Part shown: positions 45,448 to 54,833 of the stretch, in pieces
Layout of the letters: each line of letters opens with the position of its first letter
Numbering within the stretch: the first letter of the stretch is position 1
DNA from: Paenibacillus polymyxa
GTDB lineage: Bacteria > Bacillota > Bacilli > Paenibacillales > Paenibacillaceae
Reading direction: 5' to 3'
Length of the DNA: 64,000 nucleotides
Assembly: GCF_015710975.1 (NCBI RefSeq)
Contig: NZ_CP049783.1
Span: 1,467,501-1,531,500 of the forward strand
The notes under the pieces: generated by a model
Told to the model about the DNA's origin: nothing
Databases searched by the model: none
The model's input: only the letters and a program-made list of their open reading frames with translations
Translations under genes and position numbers: made by a program

Positions 45448-45527
45448 GAATTTTGCAAAAATTCAATAAGCGACTTCCAATGACCAAATATTGCAATTTG
45501 GAGCGACTGAAATCGAATTTTGCAAAA
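45448..45527. repeat. 13-bp direct repeat in the importer leader
   Basis: GAATTTTGCAAAA occurs at 45448-45460 and 45515-45527. AGCGACT is also repeated between them. The first copy extends to a near-perfect palindrome GAATTTT-GC-AAAAATTC. Both lie in the 5' leader of the minus-strand importer, between its promoter and start. Confidence 0.55.
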
Positions 45528-45610
45528 TCCTGATACATGCAAATACATAGCAGTTAAAGCATACCGTTATAACAATTATGTTTAAAGCCTAAGGACCATA
45601 CTCATCAATA

Positions 45611-45656
45611 GAAACGTTTCGATAGTCATTATAGAACAAATTGAAACCGTATTCAA
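45611..45656 (-). promoter_or_regulatory. Importer promoter with LacI-type operator
   Basis: Minus strand: TTGAAT (45656-45651), 17 bp, TATAAT (45633-45628), then the palindrome GAAACGTTTC (45620-45611) at about the transcription start. The longer match AATAGAAACGTTTCGAT recurs at the divergent promoter. Confidence 0.82.
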
Positions 45657-45755
45657 TAGGGATATTATTTTTTATTTACTTGGAATCGCATCTCTTTTTC
45701 ATTTATTTCAATCTTTATTACGCTATTTGTCCTATAAAAAACCCCCGTTTTGCAT

Positions 45756-45813
45756 TTGACTCTCCATTTGGAAGCGTATATAATCCAACTGAGTCCAACA
45801 ATAGAAACGTTTC
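45756..45813 (+). promoter_or_regulatory. GH3-GH94 promoter with LacI-type operator
   Basis: TTGACT (45756-45761), 17 bp, TATAAT (45779-45784), a near-consensus sigma-A promoter. GAAACGTTTC at 45804-45813 lies about 13-22 bp after the likely start of transcription. The LacI regulator at 51751 is the likely ligand-responsive repressor. The leader to the GH3 start is about 160 nt. Confidence 0.85.
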
Positions 45814-45956
45814 GATTAATAATACAACAGAAGATTATGCTTCTATACTAGCTATTAGCCTGTTCAGCACTTTTTTGAATCAACTTTATCCAAAAAATCT
45901 CATGAATCTGAAAAAGAGAGCTGTTTTACCAACCAAACAGCTTACGGAGGATTATG

Positions 45957-48131
45957 ATGGAACAACACCTGAATTCCTATTTACAAAACATGACTCTTGA
46001 AGAAAAAGTTGACCAACTGCTTCAGCTTGTGGGTGGCTTTTTTGAAGAAGCGGGTACAGAGGGCCAAATTACTGGGCCTATGGCTTCTCTCGGCATCACA
46101 GAGCAGACGGTTCACAACGTTGGTTCCGTGCTCGGCCTTGCAGGAGCCCAGGAAGCAATTCGTGTTCAGCAGGCTCATTTGAGTAAAAACCGTCTGGGTA
46201 TCCCGCTTTTAATTATGGCAGATATTGTACACGGCTTCAAAACGATTTTCCCTATACCGCTGGCTATGGGTTGCTCATGGGATATGGAACTTGCAGAAGA
46301 GAGCGCTACCATCGCTGCTCGGGAAGCAGCCGTATCCGGTGTTCACGTCACATTCGCTCCTATGGTCGATCTGGTACGTGACCCACGCTGGGGTCGTGTA
46401 ATGGAATCTACTGGGGAAGACCCATATCTCAACAGTCAATTTGCCCGTGCGTTTGTGCGCGGATTTCAGGGTAATGATCTGACGAATGATACCGAGCGGG
46501 TAGCCGCATGCGTGAAGCACTTTGCTGCTTATGGAGCCGGTGAAGGCGGACGTGATTACAATACCGTAGATGTATCCGCATGGCAGCTGCGAGAGTATTA
46601 TCTCCCTTCCTACAAAGCTGCTTTAGATGAAGGCTGCGAAATGGTGATGACGTCCTTCAATACCGTAGAGGGCGTAGCGGCAACGGGCAACAAGCGCCTG
46701 ATGCGTGATCTGCTTCGTGATGAATGGGGTTTTGACGGTGTGCTCATTTCGGATTGGGCCGCGATCAAAGAGCTTATTCCTCACGGCATCGCCGAGGATG
46801 AACGGGAGGCAGCAAAAAAAGCATTGCTGGCAGGCGTAGATATTGAAATGATGACCTCCTGCTACAATGGGCACCTGCCTGAGCTGATTCGCAGCGGACA
46901 GCTGGATGAAGCGCTCGTTGATGAAGCAGTGATGCGTATATTGAGGCTTAAACAAAAGCTGGGCTTGTTCGAGAATCCGCTACGCGGCGCAGACCCTGAG
47001 CGTGAACGTGAAGTGGTATTCTGCGAAGCCCACCGTGCGGTTGCTAAAGAACTAGCCATTAAATCATGCGTGCTGCTCAAAAATGATTCTGTGCTTCCAT
47101 TGAATCGCAATCAACATATTGCATTGATCGGGCCTTTTGCAGAGAGCGGCGATATTCTGGGCTCTTGGTCATGGAGCGGTTCACAAGAGGAAGCCATTCG
47201 TGTTGTTGATGGATTCCAATCGAAAATATCCTCCTCGCTGCTCACGGTAGCGGCAGGATGCTCTGTAGACAACATAACAGAGGAGCAATATGCAGAAGCT
47301 CTGCATGCTGCCAGTCAAGCAGAGATCATCGTACTAGCGCTTGGCGAGCGCTCAGATATGAGTGGTGAAGCAGGCAGCCGTTCAAATATTCGCCTGCCGC
47401 AGGCTCAATTGGAATTGGTGAAACGCCTGAAGACACTGAACAAGCCCATGGTAGCTGTACTGTTTAATGGTCGTCCATTGGATCTGCACGGCGTCATTGA
47501 AGAAGCAGACGCTGTACTGGAAGCCTGGTTCCCTGGTGGCGAAGGCGGCGCGGCAATTGCCGATTTGTTATACGGTGATGCTGAACCTACGGGTCGTCTG
47601 ACGATGTCCTTCCCGCAATCGGTCGGACAGGTGCCAGTGTATTACAATCATTTTAATACTGGACGTCCGCAGTTAGATCCGAACACAACAGAACGCTACG
47701 TGTCTCAATATCTAGACGTACCGAACGAACCTTTATTCCCGTTCGGCTATGGCCTGAGCTACACCGATGTAGCCTATGACAGCTTACAACTTTCAGGCGA
47801 TACTCTTATTCCCGGTCAAGAACTGACCGTTAGAGTGCAGGTAACGAACACAGGAACACGTCCAGTCGAGGAGACCGTTCAGTTCTATGTCCGTGATATC
47901 AGCGGTGATACGGTTCGCCCCATGAAGGAACTGAAAGATTTCTGCAAAATCCTGCTTGCCCCAGGCGAAAACCGGGAAGTGGAGTTTACAGTGACCGAGC
48001 CTCAGCTGCGGTATCATCATGCAGATTTGAGCTTTGACAGTGACAGCGGTGAATTCGCCGTCTTTACAGGACCTAACAGCCGAGATACTACTGAAGGCCG
48101 TTTTCGGTTAGTAAAAGAAACAGGAAAGTGA
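45957..48131 (+). CDS. GH3 beta-glucosidase, likely acting on beta-1,2-gluco-oligosaccharides
   Basis: 724 residues, three-domain GH3 enzyme: N-terminal barrel with GRVMESTGEDPYLNSQF, KHFAAYGAGEGGRDYNTVDV and the nucleophile D266 in VLISDWAAI; alpha/beta sandwich (RVAAGC-like VAAGCSVDN, LGERSDMSGEAGSR); C-terminal fibronectin-III-like domain. No signal peptide, so cytoplasmic. Of the tandem ATGs, the second (45957) is six bases after GGAGG. Next to a GH94 1,2-beta-oligoglucan phosphorylase, as in Listeria where a GH3 of this kind prefers sophorose. It likely splits sophorose and short chains to glucose. Confidence 0.92.
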   Translation: MEQHLNSYLQNMTLEEKVDQLLQLVGGFFEEAGTEGQITGPMASLGITEQTVHNVGSVLGLAGAQEAIRVQQAHLSKNRLGIPLLIMADIVHGFKTIFPIPLAMGCSWDMELAEESATIAAREAAVSGVHVTFAPMVDLVRDPRWGRVMESTGEDPYLNSQFARAFVRGFQGNDLTNDTERVAACVKHFAAYGAGEGGRDYNTVDVSAWQLREYYLPSYKAALDEGCEMVMTSFNTVEGVAATGNKRLMRDLLRDEWGFDGVLISDWAAIKELIPHGIAEDEREAAKKALLAGVDIEMMTSCYNGHLPELIRSGQLDEALVDEAVMRILRLKQKLGLFENPLRGADPEREREVVFCEAHRAVAKELAIKSCVLLKNDSVLPLNRNQHIALIGPFAESGDILGSWSWSGSQEEAIRVVDGFQSKISSSLLTVAAGCSVDNITEEQYAEALHAASQAEIIVLALGERSDMSGEAGSRSNIRLPQAQLELVKRLKTLNKPMVAVLFNGRPLDLHGVIEEADAVLEAWFPGGEGGAAIADLLYGDAEPTGRLTMSFPQSVGQVPVYYNHFNTGRPQLDPNTTERYVSQYLDVPNEPLFPFGYGLSYTDVAYDSLQLSGDTLIPGQELTVRVQVTNTGTRPVEETVQFYVRDISGDTVRPMKELKDFCKILLAPGENREVEFTVTEPQLRYHHADLSFDSDSGEFAVFTGPNSRDTTEGRFRLVKETGK

Positions 48132-48144
48132 GGCGTTCCCTTTG

Positions 48145-51100
48145 ATGAATACAAGTCTAGACCAAAATATTTTGCTGCGGGCCGGAGACCTGTCTTTTAC
48201 CTTCTTAAGCAGCGGTGATGTGTACAAGATCGCTCACGGCTCAACGATGATCAACCAACTGTTGACCAATTCAGTCGATGGTTCCCTGAACAATCTGTAC
48301 TTGAGACTGTATCGTCCTTCCGGCGTAAGCATCACTCCTCTGCTGGGAGTTCGTTCGCCCGGCGTAATCCGACAAACGGATCAGCAGATTATATGGGAAG
48401 GGTTCACTGCCGGTGTAGGCTATCAGGTGACCTTCACACTCAGCCGCCTGGGAGTATGGTTCTGGGATGTAACCCTACAGGGCGATGATGTTGAAGCAGA
48501 TATTGTGTACGGTCAGGATATCGGCATTGCCGATACCGCTGCTGTGCGCAGTAATGAAGCATATTTGTCTCAATATATTGACCATACTGTCTATCATGAT
48601 GAACAAAGAGGCTATACCGTTTGCTCACGTCAAAACCAGCCTCAAAGTCAGGCATTCCCATACATTCAACAAGGCTCGTTAACCCGCACTGTTGGTTACT
48701 CGACAGACGGATTTCAGTTCTTTGGACTTTCTTACAAGGAAACGAATGAGCCGGAAGCACTGCGCCGCGACACGCTCGCCAATGAAGTGTATCAATACGA
48801 ATTCGCTTATACGGCGCTGCAATCTGAGCGGGTAAAACTCGCTGGGGAAGCTCGCTTTACGTTTTACGGTCTGTTCCAGCCGAGCCATCCGGCTGCAGTG
48901 ACGAAGCTGGAGTATCAGGACCTGGTAACCAAAGCACGCGATGAAGTAGCTACCGTTCTAGCGGACGCTTCTGAGACCAGCATACCAGCACACGCGGCAA
49001 GTGATCTTCAGGCAGGGCGTGTGGCCCCAGCTCAAACCATCGGCGAACCGCTGCGCACACTGGACTTGACCGATGCCGAAGTGAATCAGCTTTTCCCGAA
49101 ACGCCAGGAAGAAGAACGGGATGGCGATACACTACTTTCCTTTTTCACGGATAGCTATGAGCATGTCGTACTCAAATCCAAAGAGCTTCGTGTAGAGCGT
49201 CCTCACGGACACATTTTAATGGGTGGGCATTACTCTGGAGGTAAGGAAGAAACCATTACAACCACTTCCTATATGTACGGGGTATTCAATTCCCAGCTCG
49301 TGATCGGCAATACGAATTTCAACAAAATGATCACCAACGTGCGTAATGCGCTCAACATTCCCAAGACATCCGGTCAACGTATCTACGTCGGAATTCAAGG
49401 AAAATATCGCCTGCTCACCATGCCTTCCCTGTTTGAGATTGGCTTTAATTATGTGCGCTGGTATTACAAAACGGCTGACGACACATTCATTATTACAAAC
49501 CATACGAATGCCGATAGCCCAGAAGTGCGGCTTCACATGCGCTCGGCAAGTGGTAAAGCCTACCCATTCCTGATCACTCAGCAAATGTGTATGCATGTGA
49601 ACGAATATGAGCTTCCGTTTCATATGGAACGCGAAGGTGACGACCTGCTCTTTAGAGCTGATTCCGCTTCCCTGAGCGCCGAGGCCTATCCCGACCTGCT
49701 TTACCGAATGCACGTAGAGGGCGCTCCATTACAGCATGTGAGCGACGCTCAAGCACTGCTACAGGGTGGAGCCTCTCCTGAGGCATCACTGGTCGTTTTG
49801 GAACTGGGCGACAGCAGCGAATGGACCTGCACTGTACAGGGCTGGCTGCATGGCCGTTCGACCGGGAAGGACCGAGCACACAAGGAGCTTCACGCCTCCT
49901 TTGAAGATGAGCGCGAGCGCTACCAGGAGTATTTTGCCGAGCTTATGAATGGCTTCCATCTGACGCTTGGCCAACAGGAAACCAGCGAGCTATTCCGTGT
50001 GAACGCAGTGGCCTGGTGGTACACCCACAACATGCTCGTCCACTACTCTGTGCCTCACGGTCTGGAGCAATACGGCGGAGCAGCCTGGGGAACACGTGAT
50101 GTATGTCAGGGGCCTGTGGAATATTTTTCGGCAGTGCAAAATTTTGATGAGGTTCGTTCCATTTTGCTAACTGTATTCAGCCATCAGTATGAAGACAGCG
50201 GAAACTGGCCGCAATGGTTTATGTTTGACAACTATACTCACGTGCAGCAAGAAGAAAGCCATGGGGATATTATCGTTTGGCCGCTCAAGGTACTGGGCGA
50301 TTATTTGACCGCTACCCGTGATTACAGTATTCTGGGAGAAAATGTGCCTTACACCCATCGGCATACTTTCGATTATACCAAGCAGACTGCGCCCCTTATG
50401 GAACATGCCCTGAAGGAAATCGAATATATTCGAGAGAATTTTCTGCATGATACGTACTTATCGGCTTATGGCGATGGCGATTGGGATGACACCCTCCAGC
50501 CAGCCAATGCGCAGCTGAAGCAATACATGGCGAGCAGCTGGACGGTTGCACTCACCTACCAAGTGATTCGTAACTTTGCTGCTGCGTTGGAGCAAGCTCC
50601 AGTAAATGTAGTAAGCGAAGCTGATAAGATCGCACAAGATCTACATCAGATGGCGAACGGCATCCGTAAAGACTTCAATCGCTACATGCTGGAGAGCGGA
50701 ATTATTCCAGGCTTTGTATATATGGAAGAGCCTGGTCAACCCAAGCTCATGCTCCATCCGTCCGACACCGAGACGGGAATCCACTACCGTTTGCTGCCGA
50801 TGACACGCAGCATGATCAGCCAGTTGCTCACGCCTGAGCAAGCATTGGCTCATGAGCAGCTCATCCGCGAGCAGTTCCTCTGCCCGGATGGTGTGCGTCT
50901 GATGAACCGCCCTGCTCAATATGATGGCGGTGTGAGTTCGCACTTCAAGCGCGCAGAGCAAGCGGCCAACTTTGGACGTGAGGTGGGGCTGCAATATGTG
51001 CACGCTCATATCCGCTTTGTGGAAGCCATGGCCAAGTTAGGACGCAAGGATGACGCTTGGCACAGCCTGAAGCTCATCAATCCGGTCGGCATCCGCGCGA

Positions 51101-51585
51101 CCGTACCGAATGCCGAATGGCGCCAAAGCAACGCGTATTTCAGCAGCTCGGACGGTAAATTTAACACCCGCTATGAAGCACAGGAACGGTTTGGTGAACT
51201 GCGGGAAGGAGCCGTACCCGTCAAGGGTGGCTGGAGAATCTATTCCAGCGGTCCGGGAATCTACATGAATCAGCTCATATCGAATGTCCTTGGTATTCGT
51301 CAGTCAGGCGAGGACCTGATCCTGGACCCTGTGCTGCCGGACGATCTCAACGGATTGGAATTTAAATTTTCCTTTGCAGGAAAGCCAATCACCTTCGTCT
51401 ACCGCATGCTGCAAGAGCATACGAGCGGTGAGCAAGGCCGTGCAGTATTGAACGGTGCCCCTCTGGAAAGTGAGCCAGCCGATGATAATCGCTATCGTTC
51501 CGGTGCCTTGCGCATCAAACGTGAGACTTTCGAGCAGGCGTTAGCAGAACATGATGGTGTACACCGTCTGGAGATTATTTTATAA
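48145..51585 (+). CDS. GH94 1,2-beta-oligoglucan phosphorylase
   Basis: 1146 residues, much longer than cellobiose phosphorylases (about 800) and near the about 1100 of known sophoro-oligosaccharide phosphorylases. N-terminal beta-sandwich region, then the (alpha/alpha)6 barrel with YGGAAWGTRDVCQGPVEYF, GNWPQWFMFDNY, HGDIIVWPLKVLGDYL and GDGDWDDTLQPA (about residue 780), which corresponds to the GH94 acid-catalyst motif. It phosphorolyses beta-1,2-glucan chains to alpha-glucose-1-phosphate. Start ATG 48145 or the preceding TTG 48142, 10-13 bp after the GH3 stop. Cytoplasmic; last gene before a terminator. Confidence 0.85.
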   Translation: MNTSLDQNILLRAGDLSFTFLSSGDVYKIAHGSTMINQLLTNSVDGSLNNLYLRLYRPSGVSITPLLGVRSPGVIRQTDQQIIWEGFTAGVGYQVTFTLSRLGVWFWDVTLQGDDVEADIVYGQDIGIADTAAVRSNEAYLSQYIDHTVYHDEQRGYTVCSRQNQPQSQAFPYIQQGSLTRTVGYSTDGFQFFGLSYKETNEPEALRRDTLANEVYQYEFAYTALQSERVKLAGEARFTFYGLFQPSHPAAVTKLEYQDLVTKARDEVATVLADASETSIPAHAASDLQAGRVAPAQTIGEPLRTLDLTDAEVNQLFPKRQEEERDGDTLLSFFTDSYEHVVLKSKELRVERPHGHILMGGHYSGGKEETITTTSYMYGVFNSQLVIGNTNFNKMITNVRNALNIPKTSGQRIYVGIQGKYRLLTMPSLFEIGFNYVRWYYKTADDTFIITNHTNADSPEVRLHMRSASGKAYPFLITQQMCMHVNEYELPFHMEREGDDLLFRADSASLSAEAYPDLLYRMHVEGAPLQHVSDAQALLQGGASPEASLVVLELGDSSEWTCTVQGWLHGRSTGKDRAHKELHASFEDERERYQEYFAELMNGFHLTLGQQETSELFRVNAVAWWYTHNMLVHYSVPHGLEQYGGAAWGTRDVCQGPVEYFSAVQNFDEVRSILLTVFSHQYEDSGNWPQWFMFDNYTHVQQEESHGDIIVWPLKVLGDYLTATRDYSILGENVPYTHRHTFDYTKQTAPLMEHALKEIEYIRENFLHDTYLSAYGDGDWDDTLQPANAQLKQYMASSWTVALTYQVIRNFAAALEQAPVNVVSEADKIAQDLHQMANGIRKDFNRYMLESGIIPGFVYMEEPGQPKLMLHPSDTETGIHYRLLPMTRSMISQLLTPEQALAHEQLIREQFLCPDGVRLMNRPAQYDGGVSSHFKRAEQAANFGREVGLQYVHAHIRFVEAMAKLGRKDDAWHSLKLINPVGIRATVPNAEWRQSNAYFSSSDGKFNTRYEAQERFGELREGAVPVKGGWRIYSSGPGIYMNQLISNVLGIRQSGEDLILDPVLPDDLNGLEFKFSFAGKPITFVYRMLQEHTSGEQGRAVLNGAPLESEPADDNRYRSGALRIKRETFEQALAEHDGVHRLEIIL

Positions 51586-51630
51586 ATCGAATGATGCATA
51601 AGCAAAATCAGGTATAGGCAACAAAGGAAT

Positions 51631-51650
51631 GGCGATCTTGCGGGATCGCC
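51631..51650 (+). terminator. Terminator after the GH94 gene
   Basis: Seven-base GC stem GGCGATC / GATCGCC, extended by AAAGG / CTTT pairs, 45 bp past the GH94 stop, followed by CTTTGCTGCTT. Weak T run; probably a terminator separating the lacI-type gene. Confidence 0.65.
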
Positions 51651-51750
51651 CTTTGCTGCTTGCATGTAGAACTACGACATTTTGAATAGATATGTGGTTA
51701 ATAATCCATATACAATAGCACATATAAGACGAACACAAGGAGGTGACGTT

Positions 51751-52755
51751 GTGGTCAGCATTAAAGATATCGCCAAACAGGCGGGCGTTTCCATATCTAC
51801 CGTTTCATATGCTTTGAACGGTAGCGATAAGGTAACAGAAGAGACTTGCGCACGTATTTTGGCCATTGCCAAAGAGCTTAACTATGTGCCCAATGCCGCC
51901 GCACGGAATCTCAAGAAAAGGCAGACCAAAATTATTGGCGTATTCCTGACTGATTTTCGCGGAGACGTTTATGGAGATTTGCTGTACGGCATCAAGGAAA
52001 TTTTGAACCGCAAGGGCTATGACCTCATTGTCTGCAGCGGCAAGCAATCACATCGAATGCTGCCAGAACGCATGATTGACGGTGCCATCGTACTGGATCA
52101 GACGTTTGATAGTCAGGAGCTGCTGAACTACGCCGAGCGCGGACATAAAATTGTCGTATTGGACCGCGAACTGAATCATCCTAACATTAACCAGGTGCTG
52201 CTGGATAACAAAGCAGGTGCCGCGCTCGCCATAGAGCATCTATTGGAATTGGGACACCGCAAGCTATATGTTGTGACCGGACCAGAAGGTTCTTATGATT
52301 CCTGGCAGCGGATGCAGGCGGTCAAGCAGACCATTGAGCGTAGCGGCGTCGCCGAGATGATTGAAATTGACGGCAATTTCGAGAAATCGGGCGGTGAGCA
52401 GGCGGCTGAGATCATTTTACAGCAGCAGGCTCGCCCAGATTCGGAACCTGTAGCTGTATTTTGTCTCAATGATGAAATGGCCGTAGGCTTTTACAATCGA
52501 ATGGCTCAGTCAGAGCTTACCATTGGCAAGGATGTTCATATCGTCGGCTTTGATAATATCGAGCTGGCGCAATATATTCAGCCCCGGCTGACAACGATAG
52601 ACTACTCCAAGCGCAAATGGGGCGCTGTAGCCGCTGAACAGGTTCTCAAAATCATTGCCGGGGAAGACGTGGAGCATGAACGGTTGTACGTTACGCTTGT
52701 CCAAAGAGAATCGGCAGGCGCGGCGCTCATCACCCAAGACCAGCAGGAGCACTAA
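51751..52755 (+). CDS. LacI-family transcriptional regulator of the beta-glucan locus
   Basis: 334 residues. LacI helix-turn-helix and hinge (SIKDIAKQAGVSISTVSYALNG...PNAAARNLKKRQTKIIGVFL), then a periplasmic-binding-like effector domain (LVVTGPEGSYDSWQRMQA, VFCLNDEMAVGFYNRM, VHIVGFDNIELAQYIQPRLTTI). The GTG at 51751 has AAGGAGGTG upstream and gives the usual N-terminus; the frame runs back to 51682 without support. It lies just downstream of the GH94 gene, and the two GAAACGTTTC palindromes in the 45.6-45.8 kb divergent region are typical LacI operators, so it is the likely repressor. Confidence 0.93.
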   Translation: MVSIKDIAKQAGVSISTVSYALNGSDKVTEETCARILAIAKELNYVPNAAARNLKKRQTKIIGVFLTDFRGDVYGDLLYGIKEILNRKGYDLIVCSGKQSHRMLPERMIDGAIVLDQTFDSQELLNYAERGHKIVVLDRELNHPNINQVLLDNKAGAALAIEHLLELGHRKLYVVTGPEGSYDSWQRMQAVKQTIERSGVAEMIEIDGNFEKSGGEQAAEIILQQQARPDSEPVAVFCLNDEMAVGFYNRMAQSELTIGKDVHIVGFDNIELAQYIQPRLTTIDYSKRKWGAVAAEQVLKIIAGEDVEHERLYVTLVQRESAGAALITQDQQEH

Positions 52756-52792
52756 TGAATCGTACAGAAGTGCCCCCACCTACCCACTTCCA

Positions 52793-52837
52793 AAAAAAAG
52801 AACTTCCACTGTCCCAAAATGGGTAGGAAGTTCTTTT
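52793..52837. terminator. Bidirectional terminator between lacI-type and racemase-like genes
   Basis: Twelve-base stem AAAAGAACTTCC / GGAAGTTCTTTT with an inner CCCA / TGGG pair, A-rich before and T-rich after, between converging genes. Confidence 0.92.
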
Positions 52838-52849
52838 AGCTATACTTAT

Positions 52850-53527
52850 TTAACCTAACAAAACCTCAAGTAAATTCGCCAACGACCGTAAGGGATTGGC
52901 AATCGTCAGCCCTGTCTCCAACTCCACCTGCAACGCAGCATCAACCATCGATAACTGTGCTACAGCCAGCCCTCTGCTGGGATCAGCCTTCCTCAATTCA
53001 TGCAATGAACGAACCAGCAATTCCTCATACTCATCTTTACGTCCCTGCATAATCAGTTCAAAAGCGCCCTCCACCACCTTGACCTCTATTAAAGAAGAGA
53101 GGTCCGGCTTGCCTAATAGATTGGCCGTATGATAAAGACGCTTCATCGTGCCCTCTACGGTAGCCGGATTCGTGAATACCAAGGTTCGTGGCAGCAAATC
53201 ATCACACATCTCATGAAATAGAGGCTCATCCAGTGCGACAATTGGCGTAGGCATTGACCCTTGAGCCTTCTCCGCCAAAGCAATATAATTCGTACACGTT
53301 ATCAAAATAACGTCTAGATCGCTTTGAGACATCCATCTCAGCTGCTCTTCTACCTTGCGACTGGCATCATCTGAAGAAAAATGCGGATCCGACGATACCC
53401 GGCGCATAAGTCCCGGTTCCACAAAATGTACCAGCTCCACCTCATAAGAAGCAAAAGCTCGTTCCACATAGGCAATGTTCGAGTGATGCGCATGCAGGCA
53501 ACCCACACGTTGCTTCAAGTCTTCCAC
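52850..53527 (-). CDS. Asp/Glu racemase-superfamily protein lacking the second catalytic cysteine
   Basis: 225 residues with the Asp/Glu/hydantoin racemase fold. The first active-site cysteine is in VILITCTNYIALAEKAQ (CTN motif). Where the second cysteine is expected, the sequence reads GLAVAQLSMVDAAL, with serine. A one-base racemase would be unusual, so it may act as a hydrolase, decarboxylase or binding protein like other members of the superfamily. No neighbour suggests a pathway. The start at 53527 has no strong ribosome site in the sequence just upstream. Confidence 0.75.
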   Translation of the reverse strand: MEDLKQRVGCLHAHHSNIAYVERAFASYEVELVHFVEPGLMRRVSSDPHFSSDDASRKVEEQLRWMSQSDLDVILITCTNYIALAEKAQGSMPTPIVALDEPLFHEMCDDLLPRTLVFTNPATVEGTMKRLYHTANLLGKPDLSSLIEVKVVEGAFELIMQGRKDEYEELLVRSLHELRKADPSRGLAVAQLSMVDAALQVELETGLTIANPLRSLANLLEVLLG

Positions 53528-53615
53528 CGTCCAACCCCCTGATATGTTTGCCCCATTTTAACAGGAACCGGACGGTCTGGACAGTGCCAATCAGATCACA
53601 TGACGAGCGTATTCT

Positions 53616-54833
53616 TTAAAATTTACTGTTCGTATTTTTCCACTCTGTTTTAGCTGGAATCTCCTGAACTACATCCCAATGCTCGGCTATTTTGCCGTTC
53701 TCCACACGGAACAGATCATAGACAGCAGCTGAGATTCCCTTAGGAGATTTCAGTTCACTTACAACCAGCACGAAGTTGCCTTCTCCAAGAACCATATGCA
53801 CCTGATCATATCCAATAGAAGCTCCTTGACCCGTAGCGGATAATGCTTGCTTCAGACTGGATACACCGTCACCAAAAAGAGGATTATGCTGAATGTACTG
53901 ATCCCCATTATAATAGCTTTCCAATGCTGCACGATTTTTGCCAACCAGCACATCATCTACAAACTTGCGGATCAGCGTTTTGTTTGTCTCGGTTTGGTTG
54001 AGATCCGTGACTTGTGTTGTTCCGTCAATCATGGTATGTCCACTTGGATTGGTTGGAGCCGAGTCCTGCATGTTATCCCAATGCTCAACAATTTTACCAT
54101 TGCTATCGAAGCGGAAAATATCAAAAGCAATGCTCGTTTTCCCTGCAATAGACTTTTTATAATGTACTGCTACATCATTGCCATCCTGAATAACCCGCTG
54201 GACTTCGACCAGCACATTGGCTCCCTTGGATTGGCTAATCCCTTGCAAAAAGGCATCTCTCCCGCTAGCAAAGCTCGGATTATGCTGAATGTACTGATCT
54301 TTGCTGATCCAAGCCTCAGCTGCTTTCGTATCGCCCGTTTCAAAGCTCTTCAGAATCTCTACAACCTTATCCTTATTACTCACCCCGATTTGCAAGGTTT
54401 GGCTGGCCGGGTCCCAAATCACTTGCTTGCCCCACGCTTCTTTGACGACATCAACTGGTACATAGGTTACCCCTTGCTTGGTCAAGATGGTCGAGGTGGA
54501 TAGTGGTACCTTAATCCCGTTGATTTGCGCTTCCGGACTGCCTGATACCAGTACAACCGTCGCTTGATCATAACGAATCGTCGTACTTTGACGCGCCGTA
54601 TTGAATGTAATATGCTTGGCGTCCAGCGGAATTCCCAAACTAGTAGCCAATTGTCTCAGGGGGATCAACACCTGCTTATTTCTCACGATAGGCGCAATTT
54701 TGTAAGCCTCCTTCTTGCCATCTACCCAAACCTGGATACCCGTAGCAGGTTTTACGTCGGCTGCTAAAGCCGGTACAGCAGAAGACAGAACGAGCAAGCC
54801 AGCAATTGCAGCAGTAACCGTATGTTTTTTCAT
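53616..54833 (-). CDS. Secreted protein: copper-amine-oxidase-like stalk domain plus two NTF2/SnoaL-like domains
   Basis: 405 residues. Signal peptide ending ALAA (about 25). Residues about 30-150 form the 'copper amine oxidase N-terminal-like' stalk domain common in Paenibacillus wall proteins (VRNKQVLIPLRQLATSLGI, VTYVPVDVVKEAWG). Two related NTF2/SnoaL-like domains follow, each with the signature DQYIQHNPxFxxG (about 180 and 315) and xIVEHWDxxQ / KIAEHWDVVQ. SnoaL-like folds bind or transform small molecules; the internal duplication on a wall-type stalk is uncommon. A single gene with AGGGG upstream of the ATG. Function unknown. Confidence 0.88.
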   Translation of the reverse strand: MKKHTVTAAIAGLLVLSSAVPALAADVKPATGIQVWVDGKKEAYKIAPIVRNKQVLIPLRQLATSLGIPLDAKHITFNTARQSTTIRYDQATVVLVSGSPEAQINGIKVPLSTSTILTKQGVTYVPVDVVKEAWGKQVIWDPASQTLQIGVSNKDKVVEILKSFETGDTKAAEAWISKDQYIQHNPSFASGRDAFLQGISQSKGANVLVEVQRVIQDGNDVAVHYKKSIAGKTSIAFDIFRFDSNGKIVEHWDNMQDSAPTNPSGHTMIDGTTQVTDLNQTETNKTLIRKFVDDVLVGKNRAALESYYNGDQYIQHNPLFGDGVSSLKQALSATGQGASIGYDQVHMVLGEGNFVLVVSELKSPKGISAAVYDLFRVENGKIAEHWDVVQEIPAKTEWKNTNSKF

